Assembly (NCBI RefSeq): GCF_001908375.1
Contig: NZ_CP017241.1
Location: 2,545,001-2,609,000, forward strand
Direction: 5' to 3'
Origin: Rhizobium etli 8C-3
GTDB taxonomy: Bacteria > Pseudomonadota > Alphaproteobacteria > Rhizobiales > Rhizobiaceae
Length of the DNA: 64,000 nt
This document shows positions 55,559-64,000 of this stretch, piece after piece. The notes under the pieces are model-generated. The model saw only the letters and a list, made by a program, of their open reading frames with translations, searched no databases and was not told where the DNA came from. Both the position numbers and the translations under genes were made by a program. Each line of letters opens with the position of its first letter. Within the stretch, counting starts at the first letter, position 1.

Positions 55559-55595
55559 ATGCCTCCCCGCCCTGATAGCGGGGAGGCATTTTCTT
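55559..55595 (+). terminator. Intra-operon terminator/stabiliser after the binding-protein gene
   Basis: A 12-base stem, ATGCCTCCCCGC (55559-55570) with GCGGGGAGGCAT (55578-55589), followed by TTTCTTT. It ends 36 bases before the first permease ATG. Partial read-through here is a common way to make excess binding protein. Confidence 0.85.
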
Positions 55596-55624
55596 TCACT
55601 CCGAGGCCCCCGGATGAGCTTTGC

Positions 55625-56518
55625 ATGAGCACCGTTTCAACTCCTTTGGCGAGCACCGCCCCCCTGATCAACAAGGATCGCGTAATCGACTGGCTGGGCA
55701 TCTTGCCCTTCGTCATCTTCGCTCTGCTGTTTCTGATCATCCCCACGCTTTATCTTGTCGTCGGCGCCTTCCTCACGCCCGAAGGCGAATTCACGTTCAA
55801 GAACATCGGCGATCTCTTCACCCCGTCGATCATGAGCGCCTATTGGATCAGCATCCGCGTGTCCGTGGCTTCCGCTCTCGGGGGTGCGCTGATCGGCTTC
55901 TTTCTCGCATGGGCAGTCGTCCTGGGGGGACTGCCCTCCTCTGTCCGCTCGACACTTTTGACTTTCTCCGGCGTCGCATCGAACTTTGCCGGCGTGCCGC
56001 TTGCCTTCTCGTTCCTGGCAACGCTCGGCCGCACCGGCCTCGTCACCATCTTCCTGCGCGACTGGTTCGGCTTCAACCTCTACGGCACCGGCTTCAACCT
56101 GCTGTCCTTCTTCGGCCTCACCATCACCTACATGTATTTCCAGATCCCGCTGATGGTGCTGATCCTAACGCCGGCGCTTGACGGCATGAAGAAGGAATGG
56201 CGCGAGGCCGCTGAAATTCTTGGCGCCACGAACCGCCAGTACTGGACGATGGTGGCCCTGCCGATCCTCTGGCCGAGCCTGCTCGGCACGACGCTGCTGC
56301 TCTTTGCAAACGCCTTCGGCGCCATCGCGACAGCCTATGCACTGACAGGAAGCTCACTGAACATCGTTCCGATCCTGCTTTACGCGCAGATCCGCGGCGA
56401 TGTCCTTCACAACCCGAACCTCGGCTACGCGATCGCGCTCGGCATGATCGTCATCACCGGCGTCTCCAACGTCCTTTACCTGATGCTGCGCATGCGCGCC
56501 GAACGGTGGCAGAAATGA
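55625..56518 (+). CDS. ABC-importer permease subunit 1
   Basis: A 297-residue inner-membrane protein with six helices of the PotB/FbpB type. The cytoplasmic EAA loop is KKEWREAAEILGATNRQYWTMVALPILWPSL, which contacts the ATPase. It starts MSTVSTPLASTAPL; the open frame extends upstream through the hairpin but has no signal. It overlaps the second permease by ATGA. Confidence 0.88.
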   Translation: MSTVSTPLASTAPLINKDRVIDWLGILPFVIFALLFLIIPTLYLVVGAFLTPEGEFTFKNIGDLFTPSIMSAYWISIRVSVASALGGALIGFFLAWAVVLGGLPSSVRSTLLTFSGVASNFAGVPLAFSFLATLGRTGLVTIFLRDWFGFNLYGTGFNLLSFFGLTITYMYFQIPLMVLILTPALDGMKKEWREAAEILGATNRQYWTMVALPILWPSLLGTTLLLFANAFGAIATAYALTGSSLNIVPILLYAQIRGDVLHNPNLGYAIALGMIVITGVSNVLYLMLRMRAERWQK

Positions 56519-57300
56519 AAGCTCAACGTCTCGGCGCCTGGATCGCCATTTTTCTGGGTGCGTCCTATTTCATCATTCCGCTGATCGGCACCATCGAGTT
56601 TTCGCTGCGAATGCGCCGCGGCGTATACAGCTTCGATGCCTATCAGTCGGTCTTTTCGGACATCCAGTTCCGCGAGACCTTCGGCTATTCCATGCTGATG
56701 GCCCTTTTGACCATCGTCTTCGGCATGCTGCTCGTCGTGCCGACGGCTTATTGGGTTCGCCTGCGCCTGCCGCAGATGCGCCCGATCGTGGAATTCGTGA
56801 CGCTGCTGCCGCTGGTCATCCCGGCGATCGTCATCGTCTTCGGCTATCTGCGCATGTATAATTCGTCGTCGGTCCTGCCCCTGACGGGTTACACGACCGG
56901 CACGAACATCCTGCTCGTCTGCTCCTACATCACGCTTTCGCTGCCCTACATGTATCGAGCGGTCGATACGGCCATGCGCGCCATCGACGTGCGCACGCTG
57001 ACAGAGGCGGCCGAAAGCCTCGGCGCCAGCTGGCCGACCATCATGTTCCGCTGCATCTTCCCGAACGTCATGAGCGGCGTGCTGTCGGGCGCCTTCATCA
57101 CGCTTGCGATCGTCATGGGCGAATTCACGATGGCTGCCCTCCTCAACCGGCCGGCCTTCGGGCCTTATCTGCAGCTCGTCGGTGCCAACAAGGCTTACGA
57201 GCCTTCGGCGCTTGCCGTCATTGCCTTCTCGATCACATGGCTCTGCATGGGTCTGCTCAACCTCATCTCCCGTTTCCAAAAATCCGCCCCCGCAAGGTAA
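56515..57300 (+). CDS. ABC-importer permease subunit 2
   Basis: A 261-residue six-helix protein of the PotC/FbpB type. The EAA loop reads RTLTEAAESLGASWPTIMFRCIFPNVMSGVLSG. The ATG at 56515 overlaps the previous stop as ATGA; a GTG three codons earlier is the alternative. It is followed six bases later by the ATPase gene. Confidence 0.88.
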   Translation: MKAQRLGAWIAIFLGASYFIIPLIGTIEFSLRMRRGVYSFDAYQSVFSDIQFRETFGYSMLMALLTIVFGMLLVVPTAYWVRLRLPQMRPIVEFVTLLPLVIPAIVIVFGYLRMYNSSSVLPLTGYTTGTNILLVCSYITLSLPYMYRAVDTAMRAIDVRTLTEAAESLGASWPTIMFRCIFPNVMSGVLSGAFITLAIVMGEFTMAALLNRPAFGPYLQLVGANKAYEPSALAVIAFSITWLCMGLLNLISRFQKSAPAR

Positions 57301-57306
57301 CTGGCC

Positions 57307-58368
57307 ATGTCATTCCTCACGCTGACCAATCTTCAGAAATCCTTCGGCCAGGTTCAGGTCGTCCATAATTTCAACATGAGCATCGAGAAGGGGGAATTCG
57401 TCTCTTTCCTTGGGCCGTCCGGCTGCGGCAAGACTACGGTGCTGCGCATGATCGCCGGCTTCGAAACGCCGACCGGCGGCAGCCTCTTCATCAACGGCAA
57501 GGATCAGCGCCCGCTGAAACCGAACCAGCGCAACATCGGCATGGTCTTCCAGGCTTACGCACTGTTCCCGAACATGAACGTGCACGACAACGTCGCCTTC
57601 GGTCTCAAGGTTGCGGGCATGTCGAAGGCCGACATCGATGCGCGCGTGAAGGAAATGCTGGGCCTCATCCGCCTCGACCATCTCGCTGATCGCTTTCCCT
57701 ACCAGATGTCGGGCGGCCAGCAGCAGCGCGTGGCGCTTGCCCGCGCGCTTGCCGTCAAGCCGCAGGTCCTGCTGCTCGACGAGCCACTCTCCGCGCTTGA
57801 TGCGAAGATCCGCGTGTCGCTTCGCGAAGAGATCCGCCTCATTCAGCAGAAGCTCGGCATCACCACCATCTTCGTGACGCACGACCAGGAAGAGGCGCTC
57901 TCGATTTCCGACCGAATTGTCGTTATGAATGCCGGCAAGGCGGACCAGATCGGTACACCCTTCGAGGTCTACAATACGCCCGCAACCCGCTTCGTCGCGT
58001 CCTTCGTCGGGACGCTGAACATGATCGAGGCGAAGGTCGTCGATCCGGCGGCAAACCGCATCCAGATCGGCGACCAGGCCGTGACGCTCAAGCAGTCGCT
58101 CGCAGCCTACAAGGCAGGCGAGACCGTTTCGCTGGCGCTTCGTCCGGAAGCAGGCTCGCTTTCCGACAGCGTCAGGAGCGATACGGCGCTGACCGGCCAG
58201 GTCATCTCCGCCCACTTCCTGGGCTCCGTCATCCGCACCCGCATGAATGTCGGCGGCAACGTCATTTCCTTCGACATGTTCAACAGCCCGGGCATCACCC
58301 CGCCACAGGCAGGCGAAACCGTCACGCTCCGCTTCATGGCCGCCGACCTGCTCGTCGTGCGCGATTGA
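57307..58368 (+). CDS. ABC-importer ATPase, PotA/FbpC type
   Basis: A 353-residue ATPase. Walker A is GPSGCGKTT at 36-44, the signature MSGGQQQRVALARAL, Walker B LLLDEPLSALD and the switch THDQEEALSISDRI. Residues from about 240 form a TOBE-type regulatory domain (VSLALRPEAGSL). It completes a binding protein-permease-permease-ATPase operon for a polyamine-, iron- or phosphonate-type ligand. Confidence 0.9.
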   Translation: MSFLTLTNLQKSFGQVQVVHNFNMSIEKGEFVSFLGPSGCGKTTVLRMIAGFETPTGGSLFINGKDQRPLKPNQRNIGMVFQAYALFPNMNVHDNVAFGLKVAGMSKADIDARVKEMLGLIRLDHLADRFPYQMSGGQQQRVALARALAVKPQVLLLDEPLSALDAKIRVSLREEIRLIQQKLGITTIFVTHDQEEALSISDRIVVMNAGKADQIGTPFEVYNTPATRFVASFVGTLNMIEAKVVDPAANRIQIGDQAVTLKQSLAAYKAGETVSLALRPEAGSLSDSVRSDTALTGQVISAHFLGSVIRTRMNVGGNVISFDMFNSPGITPPQAGETVTLRFMAADLLVVRD

Positions 58369-58523
58369 TCTTGCACAAATGACTGGACAAGAGCGCCATT
58401 CTCCGTGGCAGTTTTTTCTTTTCCAAACGCGTCAATAATCCGCCATCAGGAAAAAACGCTTGAACTGACGGGCGCCATGCCGCATGGACCGAACGATCCC
58501 TGTTCATCCACAAGCGCAGCCTC

Positions 58524-59867
58524 ATGTCTCCCACCACCACGCCCGCCGCGGCTCCCCGCCGCCTCACCTCCCAGGATTTCCGCACGCTCGGCCTTTCCGC
58601 TCTCGGCGGTGCGCTGGAATTCTACGACTTCATCATCTTCGTGTTCTTCGCCACCGTCATCGGCCATCTGTTCTTCCCGCCGGATATGCCCGGCTGGCTG
58701 GTGACCATCCAGACCTTCGGCATCTTCGCCGCCGGTTATCTCGTTCGTCCGCTTGGCGGCGTCGTGCTTGCACATTTCGGCGACAAGTTCGGCCGCAAGC
58801 GCGTCTTCGCCTTTTCGATCCTGCTGATGGCGCTCTCGACACTCGGCATGGCCGCCATGCCGACCTATGCCTCGATCGGCGTTGCCGCTCCCATCCTGCT
58901 GATCCTAATGCGCATCCTTCAGGGTGCGGCGATCGGCGGCGAGGTGCCGGGCGCCTGGACCTTCGTCGCTGAACACGTCCCTTTCCGCCGCGTCGGCTTT
59001 GCCTGCGGTTTCCTGTGTTCCGGCCTGACACTCGGCATCCTGCTCGGTTCCTTCATCGCGACGATCATCAACTCGGTCTTCACGTCCGAGGAGGTCGCTG
59101 CCTATGCCTGGCGCATTCCCTTCTTCGTCGGTGGCATCTTCGGCCTCGTCGCCGTCTATCTGCGGCGCTGGCTGCAGGAAACACCGATCTTCTCTGAAAT
59201 GAAGCAGAGCCGTTCTCTGGCGCGGGAACTGCCGCTGAAGGCGGTGCTTCGCGATCATCCGCGCGGCGTCATCATTTCGATGCTGCTGACCTGGATCCTG
59301 TCAGCGGGCATCGTCGTCACCACGCTGATGACCGCTACCTTCCTTGAGAAACTTTACGGCCACACCGCCAAGCAGGCGCTTGCCGCGACGAGCTTCAGCA
59401 CGCTGTTCTTGATCTTCGGCACGGCAGCCGCGGGCGCGATCGTCGACCGCGTCGGCTCCGGCAAGTTCTTCACCGCCGCCAGCATCTTCTTTGGCCTCGC
59501 TACCTTCGCGTTCTACAGCTACGCTGCCGTCTCGCTGACAGTGCTCTTCGTGCTTTACGCGATCATGGGCCTTTCCGTCGGCATGGTTGGCGCCGTGCCC
59601 TACGTGATGGTCCGGGCCTTTCCCGCGCGCGTCCGCTTCACGGGGCTTTCCTTCTCGTACAACGTATCCTATGCGATCTTCGGCGGTCTCACCCCGCTGG
59701 CAGTCGCCTCGCTGCTGCCGATCAACCCCATGGCGCATGCCTATTACCTGCTTTTCATCGCTGCACTCGCCTTCATTCTCGGGCTTTACCTGATGGCCAG
59801 GGGCGACAGCGTCGAAGCCGAGGTCGGCATCGAGGAACTCACCGAGCGGCTTGCGGCAAGCTCGTAA
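58524..59867 (+). CDS. MHS-family MFS transporter (second copy in window)
   Basis: A 447-residue twelve-helix symporter. FRTLGLSALGGALEFYDFIIFVFFATVIGHLFFP and LVRPLGGVVLAHFGDKFGRKRVFAFSILLMALSTLGMAAMP place it in the metabolite:H+ symporter group with citrate/alpha-ketoglutarate transporters; RILQGAAIGGEVPGAWTFVAEHVP is the helix 4-5 signature. It is only distantly similar to the transporter at 2.9 kb. It lies 155 bases after the ABC ATPase and just before a NIPSNAP gene. Confidence 0.85.
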   Translation: MSPTTTPAAAPRRLTSQDFRTLGLSALGGALEFYDFIIFVFFATVIGHLFFPPDMPGWLVTIQTFGIFAAGYLVRPLGGVVLAHFGDKFGRKRVFAFSILLMALSTLGMAAMPTYASIGVAAPILLILMRILQGAAIGGEVPGAWTFVAEHVPFRRVGFACGFLCSGLTLGILLGSFIATIINSVFTSEEVAAYAWRIPFFVGGIFGLVAVYLRRWLQETPIFSEMKQSRSLARELPLKAVLRDHPRGVIISMLLTWILSAGIVVTTLMTATFLEKLYGHTAKQALAATSFSTLFLIFGTAAAGAIVDRVGSGKFFTAASIFFGLATFAFYSYAAVSLTVLFVLYAIMGLSVGMVGAVPYVMVRAFPARVRFTGLSFSYNVSYAIFGGLTPLAVASLLPINPMAHAYYLLFIAALAFILGLYLMARGDSVEAEVGIEELTERLAASS

Positions 59868-59930
59868 GCCATATGCCAACGGCCGGACGGCAGTTTGCCC
59901 GGCAACCTAACATCATTCGAGGATCTTTCG

Positions 59931-60236
59931 ATGATTACCTGCCATCTGCGCTACGTCCTCGACCCTTATAAGATCGCGGAATTCGAGGAATATGCTCGGC
60001 TCTGGATTCCGATCGTCAACCGGATGGGCGGCACCCATCACGGCTACTTCCTGCCGTCCGAAGGCGCCAACAACATTGCCGTTGCCCTCTTTTCGTTCCC
60101 GAGCCTTGCCGCCTACGAGGATTATCGTACACGCATGGCGACGGACACCGAGTGCCAGGCGGCCTTCGAGCTCGACCGCCGCAACCGCAGCATCATCAGC
60201 TACGAACGAAGCTTCATGCGGCCCGTCCTCGGATGA
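59931..60236 (+). CDS. NIPSNAP-family small protein
   Basis: A 101-residue dimeric alpha/beta barrel protein. MITCHLRYVLDPYKIAEFEEYARLWIPIVNRMGGTHHGYFLPSEGANN and AVALFSFPSLAAYEDYRTRM are the NIPSNAP pattern. The family's biochemical role in bacteria is poorly defined; it often accompanies catabolic clusters. GAGGATC precedes the ATG at 59931, chosen over a codon 36 bases upstream. Follows the transporter by 63 bases and is probably co-transcribed. Confidence 0.82.
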   Translation: MITCHLRYVLDPYKIAEFEEYARLWIPIVNRMGGTHHGYFLPSEGANNIAVALFSFPSLAAYEDYRTRMATDTECQAAFELDRRNRSIISYERSFMRPVLG

Positions 60237-60290
60237 GCTGAAGATACGTATGAAACAAGCCAGCTCGAGGGCGAAAATCTATCTTGCGAC

Positions 60291-61292
60291 CTAACGGATC
60301 GCTTGGTCCTTGGCATCGAAGCGATGCATATGTGCCTTGTCCGGCGTCGCATAAACAATCTCGTCCGGCTCGTACTTGTGTTCGCCAAACAGGCGCGCCG
60401 TCAGCAGGCCACATTGATCCGACTCCAGATAGACGATCGTATCGGCGCCGAGATGCTCGACATGCACGATTTTGGCCTTCCAGGTCCCCTGCTCGCGTGA
60501 AAGCGTCAGATGCTCGGGACGAACGCCGATCGTCCTTGCCTCCTTGTCGCCGAGCTTCTCTGCCGGGATCAAGTTCATCATCGGCGAGCCGATAAAGCCA
60601 GCGACGAAGACGTTTGCCGGACGATTGTAGAGTTCCATCGGCGAACCGACCTGCTCGATTGCACCGGCGTTCAGCACGACGATCTTGTCGGCCAGCGTCA
60701 TCGCCTCGACCTGGTCGTGGGTGACGTAGATCATCGTCGCCTTCAGGCTGCGATGCAGGCGGGCGATCTCCAGGCGCGTCTGGACGCGCAGTGCCGCATC
60801 GAGGTTGGAAAGCGGCTCGTCGAAGAGGAAAAGTTCCGGTTCGCGCACGATGGCGCGGCCAATCGCGACGCGCTGACGCTGGCCGCCGGAGAGCTCGGCG
60901 GGCCGGCGCGCGAGATAGGGCTCAAGCGACAGCATCGACGATGCCTTGCCGACGCGCGTGTCGATCTCGTCCTTCGGCATTCCGGCCTGCTTCAGGCCGA
61001 GCCCCATGTTGTCCTTCACCGTCAAGTGGGGATAAAGCGCGTAGGATTGGAAGACCATGGCGATACCGCGCTTGGCGGGCGGCTTCAGCGTCTCGTCCTT
61101 TCCGTTGATGAGGACGGCGCCGGACGTCACGTCTTCGAGGCCGGCGATGCTGCGCAGCAGCGTCGATTTTCCGCAACCGGACGGTCCGACGAAAATAACG
61201 AATTCGCCGTCCCTGACCTCAAGGTCGATGCCCTTCAGCACCTCATGCGTGCCATAGGTCTTGCGTATGGATTTGAGTTGAAGCGATCCCAC
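60291..61292 (-). CDS. Sugar ABC-importer ATPase (CUT1, UgpC/MalK-like)
   Basis: A 333-residue ATPase. Walker A is GPSGCGKST at 36-44, the signature [15 protein letters not shown], Walker [19 protein letters not shown], and the switch [18 protein letters not shown]-terminal OB-fold regulatory region starts near LIPAEKLGD. It is the last gene of a minus-strand unit with two permeases and a dehydrogenase, and overlaps the latter's stop by one base. Confidence 0.92.
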   Translation of the reverse strand: MGSLQLKSIRKTYGTHEVLKGIDLEVRDGEFVIFVGPSGCGKSTLLRSIAGLEDVTSGAVLINGKDETLKPPAKRGIAMVFQSYALYPHLTVKDNMGLGLKQAGMPKDEIDTRVGKASSMLSLEPYLARRPAELSGGQRQRVAIGRAIVREPELFLFDEPLSNLDAALRVQTRLEIARLHRSLKATMIYVTHDQVEAMTLADKIVVLNAGAIEQVGSPMELYNRPANVFVAGFIGSPMMNLIPAEKLGDKEARTIGVRPEHLTLSREQGTWKAKIVHVEHLGADTIVYLESDQCGLLTARLFGEHKYEPDEIVYATPDKAHMHRFDAKDQAIR

Positions 61293-62368
61293 TAGTCGTT
61301 CCCTTGCAGTTTGACCGGTTTGCCAGTGCGCACGCTCTCATCGGCGGCGAGGCAGATTCGTAGCGATGCAACGGCATCGGCCATGTGGCGATTGAGGTCG
61401 AGATCCTCGCGAATGGCCTTGAGCATGAAGGACTGCTCGCGCTCGCAGAGCTCCTGATGGCCGGGTTCTCCCGCCATCGTCATGTCCTGATCCGGCCTGA
61501 CGAACTTGCCCTCCGGCCCCGTCTCGGCACTGTGCAGCCGGATGACGGAGGTTTTGGTGTGCGTGTCGATGTCGTCGGATTTCGCGTTCGGGTCCATGAC
61601 GATCGAGACCGCCCCGTTCGGCGACATGACATCTTTCACGAAGAAGGCCGTCTCCGAGATCATCGGCCCCCAGCCGGCCTCGTACCATCCAACGGAACCG
61701 TCCTCGAAGATCACCTGCAGGTGGCCGTAATTGTACATGTCCGGCGCGATCTCGCCGGAAAGTCGCAGCCCCATGCCGCGCACCTCGACGGGCTTGGCAT
61801 CGGTGATCTGGCACATGACGTCGACGTAATGCACGCCGCAATCCACGATCGGCGATGTCGTCTGCATCAGTGACTTGTGCGTCTGCCAGGTCGGGCCACT
61901 GGATTGCTGATTGAGGTTCATGCGAAACACATAAGGCGGCCCAAGTTTCCGCGCTTCCTCTATCAGCTTCATCCAGGACGGATGATGGCGAAGGATGTAG
62001 CCGATCACCAGTTTCCGCCCGGCCTTCTTCGCAGCCGCCACGACGCGCTCGGCGTCGGCAACGGTCGTTGCAAGCGGCTTTTCCACGAAGACATCACAAC
62101 CGGCCTCGAATGCGGCGACCGCATAATCGGCATGGCTGTCGGAATAGGTGCAGATGGAGCAGAGATCGGGCTTCAGTTCGGTCAGCGCCGTCTCGAAGTC
62201 GGGATAGATCCTGTAGCCCAGCAGCTCCGGCGCAAGCTCCGGCTTCGAGCGGTTGACGAGACCGACGATCTCGAAGTCCGGGTTGTTGTGATAGGCGAGC
62301 GCATGGCTGCGGCCCATATTGCCGAGCCCCGCGACGAGAACACGGACCGGCTTCTGCGAAATGGTCAT
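61292..62368 (-). CDS. Gfo/Idh/MocA-family sugar oxidoreductase
   Basis: A 358-residue NAD(P)-dependent dehydrogenase. The N-terminal Rossmann motif is [20 protein letters not shown]; the catalytic Lys lies in [21 protein letters not shown], and the His-containing [17 protein letters not shown] follows. It probably oxidises the sugar or inositol-like compound brought in by the linked importer. Overlaps the neighbouring permease by ATGA. Confidence 0.88.
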   Translation of the reverse strand: MTISQKPVRVLVAGLGNMGRSHALAYHNNPDFEIVGLVNRSKPELAPELLGYRIYPDFETALTELKPDLCSICTYSDSHADYAVAAFEAGCDVFVEKPLATTVADAERVVAAAKKAGRKLVIGYILRHHPSWMKLIEEARKLGPPYVFRMNLNQQSSGPTWQTHKSLMQTTSPIVDCGVHYVDVMCQITDAKPVEVRGMGLRLSGEIAPDMYNYGHLQVIFEDGSVGWYEAGWGPMISETAFFVKDVMSPNGAVSIVMDPNAKSDDIDTHTKTSVIRLHSAETGPEGKFVRPDQDMTMAGEPGHQELCEREQSFMLKAIREDLDLNRHMADAVASLRICLAADESVRTGKPVKLQGND

Positions 62369-63207
62369 TTCACTGCTCCGGAGGTGATGCCGCGGATCAG
62401 CTGCCGCGAGAAGATGACGTAGAGCACGAGGATCGGCAGGATCGCCAGCGACAGCGCAGCCAGAACGGCGTTCCAGTTGGTGACGAATTGCCCGATGAAT
62501 ATCTGCGAGCCGAGCGTGACGGTCTTGGTGGATTCGGCCGGCGCCAGGATCAGCGGGAACCAGAGATCGTTCCAGATCGGGATCATCGTAAAGACCGCAA
62601 CCGTCGCCATAGCCGGGCGCACAAGCGGCAGCACCAGCCGGAAGAAGATTGCGTATTCGGAAAGCCCGTCAATGCGGCCGGCATTCTTCAGGTCATCGGA
62701 GACCGTGCGCATGAATTCCGACAGGATGAAGATCGCCAGCGGAATGCCCTGCGCCGTGTAGACTAGAACCAGCGCTGTCAACGTATTGACGAGACCCGCT
62801 GCCACCATGCCCTGCAGGATCGCGACCGTGCCGAGGCGGATCGGGATCATGATGCCGATCGCCATGTAGAGGCCCATCAGCGCGTTGCCGCGGAAGCGGT
62901 ATTCGGACAAGGCGAACGCCGCCATCGCGCCGAACAGCAGCACGAAGAAGATCGAGACGACCGTCACGATGAAGCTGTTCTGGAAATAGGTCGCGAAGTC
63001 GCCCTGCCCCAGCACCGTCTGATAGCCGACAAGGCTGAAGGTCGAGGGCGTTGGAAGCTGCATCGGCGAACGGAAGATCGCGTTGCGGTCCTTGAACGAG
63101 TTGATGATCGTGAGAAACACCGGAAAGATGGCGACGAGCGTGTAACCGATCAAAGCCAGGTGAACGAGCCCGGTGCGGATGGGCGATGTGCGTGCTCTGT
63201 TGGACAT
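62365..63207 (-). CDS. Sugar ABC-importer permease (MalG-like)
   Basis: A 280-residue six-helix inner-membrane protein of the CUT1 family. The EAA loop is RTVSDDLKNAGRIDGLSEYAIFFRLVLPLVRPAMATV. Starts MSNRARTSPIRTGLVHLALIGY. Follows the outer permease by 12 bases. Confidence 0.9.
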   Translation of the reverse strand: MSNRARTSPIRTGLVHLALIGYTLVAIFPVFLTIINSFKDRNAIFRSPMQLPTPSTFSLVGYQTVLGQGDFATYFQNSFIVTVVSIFFVLLFGAMAAFALSEYRFRGNALMGLYMAIGIMIPIRLGTVAILQGMVAAGLVNTLTALVLVYTAQGIPLAIFILSEFMRTVSDDLKNAGRIDGLSEYAIFFRLVLPLVRPAMATVAVFTMIPIWNDLWFPLILAPAESTKTVTLGSQIFIGQFVTNWNAVLAALSLAILPILVLYVIFSRQLIRGITSGAVK

Positions 63208-63219
63208 GGACCACGCTCC

Positions 63220-64000
63220 TTAGAACTGATACCGGCGCATGCGCCGCTGGATGGCAAAAAGATAGAAAGAGACGCCAGCGAGGATGATCAGGAACATCGT
63301 CGTCGCGATCGTCGCCCCCATGGAGCGGTCGCCGAGCTGCAGCTGGAAGCCGAAGAAGGTGCGGTAGAGCAGCGTTCCCAGAATGTCGGTGGACATATCG
63401 GGACCGGCAAGCGCGCCCTGCACCGTGTAGATCAAGTCGAAGGCGTTGAAATTGCCGACGAAGGTCAGGATCGAGATGATGCCGATCGCCGGCAGGATCA
63501 GCGGCAGCTTGATCTTCCAGAACTGTGCCCAGCCGGTGATGCCGTCGCATTCTGCCGCCTCGATCACCTCTTCCGGAATGCTGAGCAGCGCCGCGTAGAT
63601 CAGCATCATCGGGATGCCGATATATTGCCAGTTGGAAATCAGCGAGACGGCGACCAGCGCCGGGCCGGACTGGCCGAGCCACGGCGCGAAGAAGGATTTC
63701 ATGCCGACAAGGCTCATGAGCCAGGGTGCAACGCCCCAGATCGGCGAGAGGATGAGCTTCCAGATGAAGCCGACGATCACGAAGGAAAGCAGTGTCGGCA
63801 GGAACATCGCCGTGCGGTAGAAGGCGACGAAACGCAGCCGCGGCGTGGACAGGAGCGCCGCCAGCGCAACGCCGATCGGATTCTGCACACACATATGGAT
63901 GGCGAAAAAGATCAGGTTGTTGACAAGCGCGTTCCAGAAATCTTGCGCCCAGCGTGGATCGCCGAACAGGACCTTGTAGTTCGCAAGGCCAACGAAGGCG
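63220..64000 (-). CDS. Sugar ABC-importer permease (MalF-like), partial
   Basis: The reading frame is open to the right edge, so the N-terminus lies outside; at least 260 residues are present. AFVGLANYKVLFGDPRWAQDFWNAL, near the edge, is the typical periplasmic segment before the second helix of CUT1 permeases. The EAA loop reads EEVIEAAECDGITGWAQFWKIKLPLILPAIG. Its binding-protein gene should lie beyond the edge. Confidence 0.9.
   Translation of the reverse strand, partial: AFVGLANYKVLFGDPRWAQDFWNALVNNLIFFAIHMCVQNPIGVALAALLSTPRLRFVAFYRTAMFLPTLLSFVIVGFIWKLILSPIWGVAPWLMSLVGMKSFFAPWLGQSGPALVAVSLISNWQYIGIPMMLIYAALLSIPEEVIEAAECDGITGWAQFWKIKLPLILPAIGIISILTFVGNFNAFDLIYTVQGALAGPDMSTDILGTLLYRTFFGFQLQLGDRSMGATIATTMFLIILAGVSFYLFAIQRRMRRYQF

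Overview
The window is a high-GC alphaproteobacterial chromosome segment, most likely Rhizobiaceae (Rhizobium/Agrobacterium/Sinorhizobium group). The indicators are the division and cell-wall (dcw) cluster, the adjacent rnpB, the betaine-lipid pair btaA-btaB, a PPi-dependent phosphofructokinase, an ArsR-methyltransferase/metF pair, degenerate rhizobial intergenic palindromes, and several ATP-binding cassette (ABC) uptake systems. From memory, the order mraZ / transglycosylase / amidase / DnaJ-like / pfp / LysE / btaAB / metF resembles the Sinorhizobium meliloti chromosome; I could not check this. No insertion sequence, prophage, CRISPR array or tRNA was recognised.

Layout. (1) 1-18338, minus strand: mraZ-rsmH-ftsL-ftsI-murE-murF-mraY-murD-ftsW-murG-murC-murB, then a plus-strand MHS-type transporter in an otherwise non-coding island (about 1989-2914 and 2915-4219), then ddlB-ftsQ-ftsA (ftsA runs off the left edge). 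Upstream of mraZ are four TGGG repeats at exact 10-bp spacing (MraZ operator type) and a CtrA-like half-degenerate box. (2) 18750-19157: RNase P RNA. (3) 19207-32207: an oxidoreductase, several peptidoglycan hydrolases (two SLT transglycosylases, an AmpD-like amidase, a GH25 lysozyme lipoprotein, an MltB-like enzyme), a TerB/DnaJ protein, pfp, a LysE exporter, a serine hydrolase, btaAB, and a 25-residue single-helix membrane peptide behind a perfect TTAA-N7-TTAA box. (4) 32330-36065: metF coupled to an ArsR/methyltransferase regulator with a near-perfect operator palindrome, then ettA. (5) 36251-43778: RNase T2, then a tightly packed plus-strand set (alpha/beta hydrolase, EamA transporter, CaiB/BaiF CoA-transferase, ThDP enzyme), then RidA, a rhodanese-like small protein and a mutarotase-like protein. 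(6) 44023-46287: an L,D-transpeptidase and an orphan ParA ATPase.

(7) 46515-53201, minus strand: N-formylglutamate-amidohydrolase-like protein, APC permease, glutamine-synthetase-like ligase, aldehyde dehydrogenase and iron alcohol dehydrogenase. Together these look like a gamma-glutamyl-protected amine or amino-alcohol oxidation pathway. It faces a divergent RpiR regulator (53383-54255) with an inverted repeat in the shared promoter region. (8) 54444-58368: a four-gene polyamine/Fe-type ABC importer with a strong hairpin after the binding-protein gene, then another MHS transporter and a NIPSNAP protein. (9) 60291-64000, minus strand: a CUT1-type sugar ABC importer (ATPase, two permeases, the outer one cut by the right edge) with a Gfo/Idh/MocA dehydrogenase.

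All functional calls rest on motif and family recognition by eye; no database search was possible. Operators, promoters and terminators are pattern calls.
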